Shown: piece by piece, positions 18,314 through 27,061 of the stretch
How the letters are laid out: every line of letters starts with the position of its first letter
Position numbering within the stretch: position 1 is the first letter of the stretch
Assembly (NCBI RefSeq): GCF_022267315.1
Contig: NZ_JAIKLE010000003.1
Coordinates: 233,148 to 297,147, forward strand
DNA length: 64,000 nucleotides
Reading direction: 5' to 3'
DNA from: Maribellus maritimus
GTDB taxonomy: Bacteria; Bacteroidota; Bacteroidia; Bacteroidales; Prolixibacteraceae
Program-made: the position numbers and the translations under genes
The notes under the pieces: model-generated
The model's input: only the letters and a program-made list of their open reading frames with translations
Databases searched by the model: none
What the model was told of the DNA's origin: nothing

Positions 18314-21010
18314 ATGGCAAAGAAAAAAAATAAAACAACATTTGGAACACTGGCGCTGGCAATGTTTTGGCTGGTGGCTGTTTCCGGTGTTTTTCTGGCC
18401 ATTCCTTTTGATGTAAAATCGCCTTATTTAAGCATCAGCAATATGATGGTGAGCAATCCGTGGGCATCGCTTATTCGAAATTTTCACTATTGGAGTTCTC
18501 AGTTTTTTCTCGTTTTCAGCCTCATTCATTTGTATGATCATTTTCATTATAAACAAAAAGTCGGCTTAAAAAAGGGAATGGCCTTCCGACTAAGCCTGGC
18601 AGTTCTGACTATTTCTCTGGCGATGATTTCGGGCTTTCTTTTAAAAGGAGACGCCGACAGTGAGCAAGCCCGTCAAATCTTGAAAACCCTGTCGGAACGA
18701 ATTCCGCTGATTGGAGAATCGTTGGCTTACTCGCTTCTTGGAGATTCAGAAAACTATCAGTTGATTTATGTTCATCATATTGCCACTTTTACCATTTTTA
18801 TTGCCATTGCAATGGTTGAACACAGCCGGAAATACTGGCCTCCGATTTCCGATTTCATTCTTTCATTTGTTGGAACTTTGGGAATCAGCTATTTGTTAAG
18901 TGCGCCTTTACACGACAATTTAAATCCGGCAGTAAAAGGCCCGTGGTATTTTGTAGGATTTCAGGAAATTTTGCACTGGCTAAAACACCCTGAGTGGTCA
19001 CTGCTTCTTTTTCTCGGAGTTTTGCTTTTGATTTATTTTGTGAACTCAGCGAAAGGAAAAACAATGTTTCTTAGCAAAAGAACATTGCTTGTTTTCTCTG
19101 CTTTTTATGGAATTCTTACTATTATCGGATTGTTTTTTAGAGGAGAAAACTGGAAGTGGGAAACGCCCTGGAACAACGAATATTCATACAGCGTTTTGCA
19201 CAATTTCAAAACACCAAAGGTTAAACTTTCTCCTGACTACACCATCCGGGAAGCAATGTCTTCACCTGTAATTCAGGGAAGAAAAGAAAGCTGTCTGGCT
19301 TGTCACACAAATACTCATGGTTTTACTGATTCGCATTCTCCGGAAGCAATCGGCTGTTTTTCCTGTCACGGAGGAAATCCTTTTGCTACGGGAAAAAAGC
19401 AATCGCACCGAAATATGATTTTAATTCCGGGCAACTTAAACACGGCAAATCAATCGTGCGGTACAACCCAGTGCCACCCGGAAATTGTGGAACGAGTTCC
19501 GACCGGATTAATGGCAACACTTAGCGGAATGATTAGTGTTGACCGTTTTGTTTTTAATGAGCAAGACAATCCGGATATTTTAACCGATGTACATCGTTTG
19601 GGAAACTCAGCCGCCGATGAACACCTTAAAAATTTATGCGTTCGTTGTCATTTAGGAAATCCCAAAACAGTATACGGGCCAATTACTGAAACAAGCCGCG
19701 GAGGTGGATGTTTAGCCTGCCATTTAAATTACAGCGAAGAAGCAAAAAACGCTCTCGCACAAAATAACGGAGATTTAATCAATGCCCACCCGGAAATTAG
19801 TTTAAAAATTACCAATAATCATTGTTTTGGGTGTCACAGTCGTTCCGGACGAATTTCAACCAGTTACGAAGGCTGGCACGAAACCACTTTATTGGCTTCT
19901 GAAATGCCAGACAGCAGCAACTACCGGCTAATTGAAGAAAGCCGTGTTTTTATCAAAAAAAAGGAAGATGTTCATCATCAACTGGGATTGCAATGTATTG
20001 ATTGCCATCATTCATACGAAGTTATGGGCGATGGCAACCATTATGCGCACCAGGAAGACCAGCAAGATGTTCAATGTTCCGATTGCCATATCGACGGGCA
20101 ACCAAAAATCATTTCTGCTGAAGACCTTGACAACGAATCTGCCATTATTGCCGCACTCCGTTTTGGAAATATTTCTGAACGAAAATTTCTTGTTACAGAA
20201 AAACACAACCGAGCACTAATCAACACTTTTGTTGAAAATGACTCGATTTATTTTCTCACCAAAAACAGCGGCAAAAAGATGACGATGAAATCGCCGGCTG
20301 CTGTCTGCACACGAGACAATGCTCACTCCAGCCTCTCCTGTTCAAGCTGTCACACGTCGTGGGCGCCAACTTGTATTGGTTGCCATAACTCTTTTGACGA
20401 AAACGAGCGCGCCTACAACATGATAAAAAATCAGGAACAAAAAGGCGGTTGGGTGGAATATATTGGAGAATACAAAGCGCAGCAACCAACTTTGGGAATT
20501 CGTAAAACAGAGAACAAAACAGAAGTAATTCCCGTACTTCCGGGCATGATTCTGACGATTGACAAAAAATCATTCTCGAAAAATGAAAACGATGCGGATA
20601 TTTTTCACCGACTCTACGCACCTGCAGCGCCGCACACAACTTCGGCAAAAGGAAGAAGCTGTGTAAGCTGCCACAACGATCCGGTTGCTTTGGGATACGG
20701 AGAAGGTGAATTAAAATACGAAATAAAAAACGGCGAAGGAAAATGGCTTTTCAATGCCAAATACGAAAATATTGAAGACGGACTTCCGGCGGATGCATGG
20801 GTTGATTTTCTGAAAACACGAGATGGCAAAGTTTCAACCCGTTCAAATGTATTTCCGTTTAGTGTTGAGCAGCAAAAAAATATTCTCACTGTAGGAGCAT
20901 GCTTAACCTGCCATTCTGAAAATTCAGAACTCATGAAAAAAAGCCTTAATAATTTTGATGATCTTCTAAAAAATAGAAGCAGCAGATGTGTTTCTCCCGA
21001 TTGGGAGTAA
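18314..21010 (+). CDS. Cytochrome b fused to a twelve-haem cytochrome c
   Basis: The 898-residue protein begins with a cytochrome b domain (about residues 1-270): conserved histidines in NFHYWSSQ...SLIHLYDHF and IYVHHIATF, and a C-terminal-type segment KGPWYFVGFQEIL near the quinol site. One more helix (about 256-275) leads to a large exported region with eleven CXXCH haem sites plus one CX4CH (CGTTQCH): CLACH, CFSCH, CGTTQCH, CVRCH, CLACH, CFGCH, CIDCH, CSDCH, CSSCH, CIGCH, CVSCH and CLTCH. With the Rieske protein it would be a bc-type complex whose electron exit is built in. The final acceptor is unknown. Confidence 0.93.
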   Translation: MAKKKNKTTFGTLALAMFWLVAVSGVFLAIPFDVKSPYLSISNMMVSNPWASLIRNFHYWSSQFFLVFSLIHLYDHFHYKQKVGLKKGMAFRLSLAVLTISLAMISGFLLKGDADSEQARQILKTLSERIPLIGESLAYSLLGDSENYQLIYVHHIATFTIFIAIAMVEHSRKYWPPISDFILSFVGTLGISYLLSAPLHDNLNPAVKGPWYFVGFQEILHWLKHPEWSLLLFLGVLLLIYFVNSAKGKTMFLSKRTLLVFSAFYGILTIIGLFFRGENWKWETPWNNEYSYSVLHNFKTPKVKLSPDYTIREAMSSPVIQGRKESCLACHTNTHGFTDSHSPEAIGCFSCHGGNPFATGKKQSHRNMILIPGNLNTANQSCGTTQCHPEIVERVPTGLMATLSGMISVDRFVFNEQDNPDILTDVHRLGNSAADEHLKNLCVRCHLGNPKTVYGPITETSRGGGCLACHLNYSEEAKNALAQNNGDLINAHPEISLKITNNHCFGCHSRSGRISTSYEGWHETTLLASEMPDSSNYRLIEESRVFIKKKEDVHHQLGLQCIDCHHSYEVMGDGNHYAHQEDQQDVQCSDCHIDGQPKIISAEDLDNESAIIAALRFGNISERKFLVTEKHNRALINTFVENDSIYFLTKNSGKKMTMKSPAAVCTRDNAHSSLSCSSCHTSWAPTCIGCHNSFDENERAYNMIKNQEQKGGWVEYIGEYKAQQPTLGIRKTENKTEVIPVLPGMILTIDKKSFSKNENDADIFHRLYAPAAPHTTSAKGRSCVSCHNDPVALGYGEGELKYEIKNGEGKWLFNAKYENIEDGLPADAWVDFLKTRDGKVSTRSNVFPFSVEQQKNILTVGACLTCHSENSELMKKSLNNFDDLLKNRSSRCVSPDWE

Positions 21011-21012
21011 AT

Positions 21013-21576
21013 TCAAAAAACAGAATTCAAATCTTCAGGAAAATTCAGATTCCGAAACAAATCAGAATATTTATCAAGCCAATCATCCACACTCACAAAA
21101 TTCGTTTTTATTTGCTGTAGGAGAAAGTACATTTTAAAATTTCCCGATTCAATTTGTAACTTAAAATCATCAATTGCATTTTTATTATAAAGTGCAATCA
21201 AAGGCTCTCTCCCACTTTTGTGAACAGGAACCACTGCATCAAAATCTTCTTTCTGAGCAACCAGGAAGGAAACAAAATCTATTTCAACAAAAGGAGCATC
21301 AACGCTGATGACAAAATTCCAGTCATTTTTCGACTTTTTCAAGCAGGAATAAATTCCTCCAATCGGGCCGCAATCATTTATTTCATCAGAAACAATCTGA
21401 ATTCCGTCAACTTTATGTTTCAACGACTTTGAGCTAATCAAAATTTCGCCGCAAAAAGATTGACAAAAATGAATAGCTCGCTGCAAAAGAGTTTGCCCTT
21501 CGAGTTCGAGTAGTGCCTTGTCTTTTCCCATTCGGCTGCTTTTTCCGCCCGCTAATATAATTCCGGTAAGTTGCAT
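21013..21576 (-). CDS. mobA: Molybdenum cofactor guanylyltransferase
   Basis: MobA attaches GMP to molybdopterin, giving the bis-MGD cofactor needed by DMSO-reductase-family enzymes such as the one encoded at 15-17 kb. The nucleotide-binding start LTGIILAGGKSSRMGKDKAL is diagnostic. The ATG at 21576 gives 187 residues, normal for the family. A longer reading frame upstream runs through the tRNA and terminator and is not coding. The 3' end nearly touches the cytochrome gene on the opposite strand. Confidence 0.93.
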   Translation of the reverse strand: MQLTGIILAGGKSSRMGKDKALLELEGQTLLQRAIHFCQSFCGEILISSKSLKHKVDGIQIVSDEINDCGPIGGIYSCLKKSKNDWNFVISVDAPFVEIDFVSFLVAQKEDFDAVVPVHKSGREPLIALYNKNAIDDFKLQIESGNFKMYFLLQQIKTNFVSVDDWLDKYSDLFRNLNFPEDLNSVF

Positions 21577-21587
21577 TCTGTAAAAAT

Positions 21588-21618
21588 AAAAAAGTCCCGG
21601 AAATACCGGGACTTTTTT
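21588..21618 (-). terminator. Terminator after tRNA-His
   Basis: A 10-bp stem AAAGTCCCGG/CCGGGACTTT with a 5-nt loop is flanked by A and T runs on both sides. It lies just 3' of the tRNA on the minus strand and upstream of mobA. Confidence 0.85.
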
Positions 21619-21694
21619 GGGTGGTAGACCGGATTTGAACCGGCGACCTCTGGAACCACAATCCAGCGTTCTAACCAACTGAACTACAACCACC
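21619..21694 (-). tRNA. tRNA-His (GTG)
   Basis: Read on the minus strand, the cloverleaf is complete: acceptor GTGGTTG with the extra 5' G typical of tRNA-His, anticodon stem CTGGA/TCCAG around loop TTGTGGT (anticodon GTG), and T arm GCCGG-TTCAAAT-CCGGT. The acceptor stem has one T-T mismatch at 6-67. CCA is not encoded. Confidence 0.95.
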
Positions 21695-21806
21695 ATTTAT
21701 TTTTGCGGTTGCAAATATAATATTTTATTCTTTTTACTATTCAAAAAATCAAAAATAAATCGGAAAGCAAAGTACAAAAAACTATTTTTGAAAAAATACT
21801 TAAACT

Positions 21807-22709
21807 ATGCAAAAAAATCAAACTGAAAACATCGTATGTTTTGGTGAAATACTCTGGGATATGCTTCCGTCAGGAGCAAAACCCGGTGGTGCACCTATGA
21901 ATGTAGCCATCCATCTAAAAAAGCAGGGACAAAATCCTGCAATAATCAGCAAAACAGGAGATGACCAGGAAGGTAGAGCACTAATCCGCTTTCTTGAAAA
22001 ATCGGGATTGAATAGCAATTATATCGCTACCGACAAGGAGTTACCTACCAGTAAAGTGCTTGTTCATCTGGACGAAAATAAAAATGCGACCTACGAAATA
22101 TGCAAGCCGGTTGCATGGGACAACATAAATTCCAATGTCGAAACAGAAAAACTGGTTTCAAATGCTGACATTGTTATTTTTGGTTCTCTGGCCTCCCGAA
22201 CTGAAATAACAAAAAACACATTGATCCAACTGTTAAAAAACTCTGACGCCAAACGCTTATTTGATGTTAATTTACGACCTCCGTTTGATAATCGTGAAAT
22301 CGTTGAAACATTTCTAAATCTGTCCGACTTTGTAAAACTAAATGATGATGAATTGGTAAAAATAGCGTCCTGGCATAACAAATCAGGAAAATTAACCAAG
22401 CTGACTCAATGGGTTTCCGAATTTTATGAATGCCCCGATATTTGCGTTACCCTTGGAGCCAATGGAGCCCTGTTGTTCATAAACAACACCATTTTTGAAC
22501 ACCCTGGATTTAAGGTAACCGCAGTAGACACTGTTGGTGCCGGCGACTCTTTCCTCGCAAGTTTGGTTGCGAACCTCGAAAAAAACTATTCACCGGAAAA
22601 ATCACTGGAATACGCCTGCGCTACGGGTGCTTTTGTCGCATCACAACCCGGCGCCGTTCCCGACTACTCAGAAAAAGATATTGAAAAATTAATTCAAACA
22701 ACGATGTAG
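21807..22709 (+). CDS. PfkB-family carbohydrate kinase (fructokinase-like)
   Basis: The 300-residue protein has both PfkB signatures: GGAPMNVAIHL near the N-terminus and the C-terminal DTVGAGDSFLASL with the catalytic Asp. FGEILWDMLPSGAKPGGAP is characteristic of fructokinases. It would phosphorylate a sugar in the cytoplasm. It is followed by the ECF sigma gene with its own promoter. Confidence 0.9.
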   Translation: MQKNQTENIVCFGEILWDMLPSGAKPGGAPMNVAIHLKKQGQNPAIISKTGDDQEGRALIRFLEKSGLNSNYIATDKELPTSKVLVHLDENKNATYEICKPVAWDNINSNVETEKLVSNADIVIFGSLASRTEITKNTLIQLLKNSDAKRLFDVNLRPPFDNREIVETFLNLSDFVKLNDDELVKIASWHNKSGKLTKLTQWVSEFYECPDICVTLGANGALLFINNTIFEHPGFKVTAVDTVGAGDSFLASLVANLEKNYSPEKSLEYACATGAFVASQPGAVPDYSEKDIEKLIQTTM

Positions 22710-22715
22710 TAATTT

Positions 22716-22744
22716 GCAACCCTTTTTACTTTTCCTTGTCGTTA
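22716..22744 (+). promoter_or_regulatory. Predicted ECF sigma promoter, copy A
   Basis: GCAACCC (22716-22722), 13 nt, then TTGTC (22736-22740) and GTTA. The same arrangement with the same 13-nt spacing lies before the DUF2807 gene (copy B). The eleven bases ATTTGCAACCC are identical in both, whereas housekeeping TAnnTTTG is absent. This fits an autoregulated ECF sigma promoter. It is inferred from two sites only. Confidence 0.65.
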
Positions 22745-22762
22745 TAATTGAAAGAAATAAAA

Positions 22763-23317
22763 TTGGGACCAAAAGAGCAAATACATAAAAGTATTGTTGA
22801 AGCCTGTAAAAAAGGCAAAGACAAAGCCAGGTACGAGCTCTACCAATTGTATTCGAAGGCTATGTTTAATGTGTGTTACAGAATAATGAACAACCGCGAA
22901 GAAGCTGAAGACATGTTACAGGAAGCTTTTACGCAGGCCTTCATGAAAATAGAATCGTTCCGGTGGGAATCGAGTTTTGGAACATGGTTGAAAAGAATTG
23001 TAGTTAATACGTGTTTAAACGCGATAAACAAAAAAAAAGTGGAACTAACGTATTGCGAGGAAATCTATCATTATGACAAACCAGAAGAGGAGGAAGAAGC
23101 AGAAGTACAATTTACGGTGGCAAATATCACCAGGGCGATGGAGTTGTTACCTGAAGGAGGGCGAATGGTTTTCTCGCTGTATTTACTGGAAGGATACGAT
23201 CACACTGAAATTGCTCAGATTATGCGCATTACGGAATCGACCTCAAAAAGCCAGTTTATGAGAGCAAAGCGACGCATTATTGAAATATTGAAAGAACAAA
23301 AATCCCGGGGATTATGA
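22763..23317 (+). CDS. ECF RNA polymerase sigma factor
   Basis: The protein has region 2 (YELYQLYSKAMFNVCYRI, EEAEDMLQEAFTQAFMKI, FGTWLKRIVVNTCLN) and region 4 (MELLPEGGRMVFSLYLLEGYDHTEIAQIMRI). I chose the TTG at 22763 (LGPKEQIHKS) because an in-frame TTG at 22748 lies within or beside the predicted -10 element. Either start gives an ordinary ECF length. The 3' end overlaps the next gene by 4 bp. It probably controls itself and the envelope genes downstream. Confidence 0.92.
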   Translation: MGPKEQIHKSIVEACKKGKDKARYELYQLYSKAMFNVCYRIMNNREEAEDMLQEAFTQAFMKIESFRWESSFGTWLKRIVVNTCLNAINKKKVELTYCEEIYHYDKPEEEEEAEVQFTVANITRAMELLPEGGRMVFSLYLLEGYDHTEIAQIMRITESTSKSQFMRAKRRIIEILKEQKSRGL

Positions 23318-23823
23318 AAACAGATCGTTTGGAAGAATTTGTGAAAAACAACCGCGAGGAGTTCGACCAATTCGAACCATCGGCAAGAGTTTGGAAAAAT
23401 ATAAACCAGGCCAGCCATCAACCGAAAATGAGACGGTTGAATACTCCCTTGCTCCGTGTTGCTGCTGTACTTGTTTTGGCAGTTATATTTACAGTCACTC
23501 TGTACAGAACAAATATTTTTACACAGGGAAATTATGCACGGAAGATAAAAGATCCTGAATTACGAGAACTTGTGGAGGCCGAGGCATATTATGCTCATCA
23601 GGTCAACGGCAAACTAAAGGAAATTAAAAAATGTTACTACACCAATCCAGAGTTAAAAAGCGAAATCGAAACCGATTTAACCGAACTGGAACAGATGTAC
23701 AATGTATTAAAAGGCGATTTGAGAGAAAATATTTCAAACAAAGCAGTAATCGAAGCCATGATAGACAATAACCGCACTCGCCTAAAACTGGTTGATGAAG
23801 TTTTGGAGCAAATAAATTGTTAA
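23314..23823 (+). CDS. Putative anti-sigma factor
   Basis: The 169-residue protein has a cytoplasmic N-terminal part (about 45 residues), one membrane helix (about 46-63, LLRVAAVLVLAVIFTVTLY) and a mostly helical C-terminal part of 100 residues with coiled-coil character. It overlaps the sigma gene by 4 bp. That placement and topology fit an anti-sigma factor, though no ZAS zinc motif is present. It ends with the residues INC. Confidence 0.75.
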   Translation: MKTDRLEEFVKNNREEFDQFEPSARVWKNINQASHQPKMRRLNTPLLRVAAVLVLAVIFTVTLYRTNIFTQGNYARKIKDPELRELVEAEAYYAHQVNGKLKEIKKCYYTNPELKSEIETDLTELEQMYNVLKGDLRENISNKAVIEAMIDNNRTRLKLVDEVLEQINC

Positions 23824-23838
23824 ATTGAAAACAGGAAA

Positions 23839-24936
23839 ATGAAACAACTGAAAATAATATTGGCTACATTCTTTTTGTGCTGGATGGTCCCGGGTTCGGT
23901 TTTCGCCCAGTTTACAGAAACAAAGGAGATTTCAAAACATTTTAAAGTTTCGCCGGAAACCCGGATTGAAATCGCCAATAAATATGGAAAAATTGAGATG
24001 AACACCTGGGAAAAAGATTCAGTTGTTATCAACATTGACATCCGCGTTGAAGAAAAAAAGTTATCGAGGCTGGAAAAATCAATGGATGAAATAAAATTTG
24101 ACATTACAGACAACCAGCACTTTCTGATTTTCAGAACCTCGGTTGGAGAAAACAGAAGCGCACTTGAAAAAGAATTTTTGAAATTTAAAGAAACACTCCT
24201 TCAAACCGATGGCAACATGGAAATCAATTACACGGTTTGGCTACCAAAAACAAATAAATTAAAAATAGAAAATAAATTTGGTGATATTTTTATAGGCGAT
24301 TACTCCGGGGAAGTGGAAATAGACCTGTCAAACGGAAACCTTAAGTCACACGATTTTAATGGACGGCTCGATCTAACCCTGAATTTTGCCGACGCCACCA
24401 TAAACCAGATGCAAAACGGAAGGCTGGACTGTAATTACAGCGACTTATATCTGAGAAAAGCCGAATCCTTACGTATTGTAAGTAAGTCAACAACATATGA
24501 GATTCTGGAAATAAAAGAACTCGACGCCGATTCAAGAAGAGACAAATTCCGTATTCGCCTGGCTGATTTAATTGATGCCGAAGGAAGCTTTTCCAACTTC
24601 AGAATAAATGAACTAAACGATCGTGCAACCCTCCGAACCGAATATGGCGACATAGATGTTGAAAAAACAAATCCCGACTTTAGTAATATTTTTATTGAAT
24701 CGCGTTCAACAGATATTAACCTTTATTTTCCGCCGGATGCTAATTTTGGTTTTGAAATTACGCACACCAAAACAGAACTTGATTTATGCCGCGAGATGAA
24801 TATCGAAGAAGAAAATGTATTGGATGAAAAAGAGAATAAAATCGAATTAAAAGGTTCGTACAACCAAAACACGAATACCAATACAAAACTGTTTATTAAT
24901 GCCACCTCCGGAGAGCTCAACATATTCTCTGATTAA
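23839..24936 (+). CDS. Secreted DUF4097-type beta-helix protein
   Basis: The 365-residue protein has a signal peptide ending near VFAQF, then a segment common in DUF4097 proteins (FKVSPETRIEIANKYGKIEMNTWEKD), followed by short repeating strands predicted to form a beta-helix. Proteins of this type often sit behind ECF sigma/anti-sigma pairs in Bacteroidota. It lies 15 bp after the putative anti-sigma gene, in the same operon. Function is unknown, probably in the envelope. Confidence 0.8.
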   Translation: MKQLKIILATFFLCWMVPGSVFAQFTETKEISKHFKVSPETRIEIANKYGKIEMNTWEKDSVVINIDIRVEEKKLSRLEKSMDEIKFDITDNQHFLIFRTSVGENRSALEKEFLKFKETLLQTDGNMEINYTVWLPKTNKLKIENKFGDIFIGDYSGEVEIDLSNGNLKSHDFNGRLDLTLNFADATINQMQNGRLDCNYSDLYLRKAESLRIVSKSTTYEILEIKELDADSRRDKFRIRLADLIDAEGSFSNFRINELNDRATLRTEYGDIDVEKTNPDFSNIFIESRSTDINLYFPPDANFGFEITHTKTELDLCREMNIEEENVLDEKENKIELKGSYNQNTNTNTKLFINATSGELNIFSD

Positions 24937-24984
24937 GAAAAAATAACTTCCCGGAAAAAAAATTAACTTTTTTGCACACTATTT

Positions 24985-25013
24985 GCAACCCTTCGAAAAA
25001 GCTCTTGTCTCTT
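24985..25013 (+). promoter_or_regulatory. Predicted ECF sigma promoter, copy B
   Basis: GCAACCC (24985-24991), 13 nt, TTGTC (25005-25009), then TCTTA. It matches copy A in sequence and spacing and leaves a leader of about 45 nt before the DUF2807 gene. Confidence 0.62.
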
Positions 25014-25060
25014 AGAAATAGAAAGACAAACAATTAACAGAAAACAAATTTTTTAAAGTC

Positions 25061-25780
25061 ATGAAAACAATTAAACTTTTACTTTTTTGTTCCGTTATTA
25101 TTTTATTTGGAGCAACAAGCTGTATCGACGATTTTACGATCAGCGGCAATGGGATACCGGCCACAGAAGGCAGAATCACCCTCGATTTTAACAAAGTTCA
25201 GTCAGAAGGAGAATTTGATGTTCACATCACCAATGGTGATGAATTTGAAGTAGTAGTAAATGCAGAATCAAACATCCTCCCCTACATTGAAACCAATGTA
25301 AATAGAAACAAACTTCGCATCTATATCCGCGGACTTCACAATGTAAAAAATCGTTTACCCATGGAAGTTTACATCACAACTCCGTATATTGAAGGAATAA
25401 CCCAAAGCGGATCAGGTGTTATTACAACCGACTATTTTATTACAGATGACATGAAGGTAACGATTTCAGGATCGGGAAGAATAGAAACAGCAATGGACGC
25501 CTTAAACCTTGACGCAGTAATTTCAGGTTCAGGAAATCTCGATCTTTCCGGCAGTTCAAATTTTGGCGATTTTCTAGTGAGTGGGTCCGGAAAAATTAAT
25601 GCAAATGACTTGTCGCTGCGAAACTGCGAAGCTACCATCTCAGGTTCAGGAAACATGTGGGTAAATGTAGACAATTATCTGAAAGCATCGATTTCAGGCA
25701 GCGGAAGTGTTTTTTATTACGGAAATCCCAGCATTGAAAAACATATTTCCGGCTCGGGAAACGTTATACCATATAATTAA
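25061..25780 (+). CDS. DUF2807 head-GIN lipoprotein with SGSG repeats
   Basis: The 239-residue protein has a lipobox (GATSC, Cys21) and so is a lipoprotein. It matches the DUF2807 (head GIN) family. The C-terminal half repeats a strand-turn unit ending in SGSG seven times (QSGSG, ISGSG, VSGSG) plus one SGSS, the pattern of a parallel beta-helix with a Ser-Gly turn ladder. It is preceded by ECF promoter copy B. Role unknown; the setting suggests envelope stress. Confidence 0.88.
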   Translation: MKTIKLLLFCSVIILFGATSCIDDFTISGNGIPATEGRITLDFNKVQSEGEFDVHITNGDEFEVVVNAESNILPYIETNVNRNKLRIYIRGLHNVKNRLPMEVYITTPYIEGITQSGSGVITTDYFITDDMKVTISGSGRIETAMDALNLDAVISGSGNLDLSGSSNFGDFLVSGSGKINANDLSLRNCEATISGSGNMWVNVDNYLKASISGSGSVFYYGNPSIEKHISGSGNVIPYN

Positions 25781-25808
25781 CAAATATTCATTCTGAATTC
25801 AGCTACTT

Positions 25809-26303
25809 ATGAGACGAATTTTAATACTATTGGCTTTCACTCTTCCCTCCATTTTTTCAAATGCGCAGGGCTATGGACATGCAGTGGGTATCCGGGGGGG
25901 ACTTTCACCGGGTTTTGAATATCGGTTTTACACCGACGATGTAAATTCTTACAAAATTTTATTAAGTACACGCGACCGTGGATTACAGTTGCATGCACTA
26001 AAAGAATTTCACCGCTACGATCTTTTTGATTTTTCAGAACAACTGGTTTTCTTCTATGGTGCCGGGATTCATGCAGGTTATGAAACATGGGATGTGGTAC
26101 ACTATGATTACACCACACGTTGGTATTCAAAGAAAACATCGGTTATTGCAGGAATGGACGGGCTGGCCGGACTGGAATATGTCTTTTACGAAATTCCTTT
26201 GTCAGTAGGCCTGGAAGTAAAACCATATTTTGAGTTGTTTGGCCGTGAAACATTTGACTTGCAACTCTTTGATTTTGCTTTTACCGTTAAATATCTTTTT
26301 TAA
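25809..26303 (+). CDS. Small outer-membrane beta-barrel protein
   Basis: The 164-residue protein has a signal peptide (ends SNAQG) and alternating amphipathic strands, and ends FTVKYLF with the terminal Phe used by outer-membrane barrels. The start GHAVGIRGGLSPGFEYRF fits a first barrel strand. It lies 28 bp after the DUF2807 gene, probably cotranscribed. No specific function is evident. Confidence 0.75.
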   Translation: MRRILILLAFTLPSIFSNAQGYGHAVGIRGGLSPGFEYRFYTDDVNSYKILLSTRDRGLQLHALKEFHRYDLFDFSEQLVFFYGAGIHAGYETWDVVHYDYTTRWYSKKTSVIAGMDGLAGLEYVFYEIPLSVGLEVKPYFELFGRETFDLQLFDFAFTVKYLF

Positions 26304-26367
26304 TACGTTCAAACAAAACAGACTGGAAACATAATAGTTAACAAACAACAATTAATTTTTATTAGCC

Positions 26368-27003
26368 ATGAAAAAAATAATTTTACTGCTTATTCTGGCA
26401 GTCGGGGTAAACTATGTCAATGCCCAAAACATTTTCAGAAACGACGACGAAGTACAAACCATCTTTTCAAAAAATAGAAGCAATGGTGGCTATGGTGCTA
26501 TTACCTTTGGATACACTCAAATAGACGGGAAAGATGCTTTTATTTCCGGAGGGCGTGGTGCTTTCATTTTTGATCATTCTCTCGCCATTGGATTGGGAGG
26601 TTACGGCTTTGTAAACAACCTTGATTACCATACCTATTACGATAGCCACCCACTGGATTACACGCTGGCAGGAGGTTACGGAGGTATTTTCATCGAACCT
26701 ATTCTAGGAGGAACAAAGCCGATACACCTGTCATTCCCTGTTCTTTTTGGCCTTGGCGGAGTTGCACTGATTGAAGACTACGGCTGGGATTACTGGGACG
26801 TTCATCCTTTTGATGAACTCGATCACGACCTGTTTTTTGTAGTTGAACCTGCCGCAGAACTGGAGTTCAATCTTACACGCTGGTTTAGAGTTGCCGCAAC
26901 CGCAAGTTATCGGTTTACTTCAAATATCGATTTATACGATACTGACGAAGACGTTTTACGAGGGCTGAATTTCGGGCTTACCTGTAAATTTGGTAAGTTT
27001 TAA
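26368..27003 (+). CDS. Outer-membrane beta-barrel protein
   Basis: The 211-residue protein has a signal peptide ending VNAQN and a barrel-like sequence rich in Gly and aromatic residues. It ends FGLTCKFGKF with a terminal Phe. It is the last gene before a strong bidirectional terminator, closing the ECF-linked cluster. Function unknown. Confidence 0.75.
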   Translation: MKKIILLLILAVGVNYVNAQNIFRNDDEVQTIFSKNRSNGGYGAITFGYTQIDGKDAFISGGRGAFIFDHSLAIGLGGYGFVNNLDYHTYYDSHPLDYTLAGGYGGIFIEPILGGTKPIHLSFPVLFGLGGVALIEDYGWDYWDVHPFDELDHDLFFVVEPAAELEFNLTRWFRVAATASYRFTSNIDLYDTDEDVLRGLNFGLTCKFGKF

Positions 27004-27008
27004 AACAA

Positions 27009-27047
27009 AAAGAGGTTGTCTGTTCCGACAACCTCTTTCCTTTTTTT
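27009..27047. terminator. Bidirectional terminator
   Basis: A perfect 12-bp stem AAAGAGGTTGTC/GACAACCTCTTT with a 6-nt loop, followed by CC and a run of T on the plus strand. It serves the barrel gene (plus) and may also serve the convergent isomerase-like gene (minus). Confidence 0.92.
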
Positions 27048-27061
27048 ATATAAATATATTT

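Noticed and set aside
20256..20934. Two minus-strand frames inside the multihaem cytochrome gene
   Set aside because: Shadows of the haem-motif region. The plus-strand frame has twelve haem sites.
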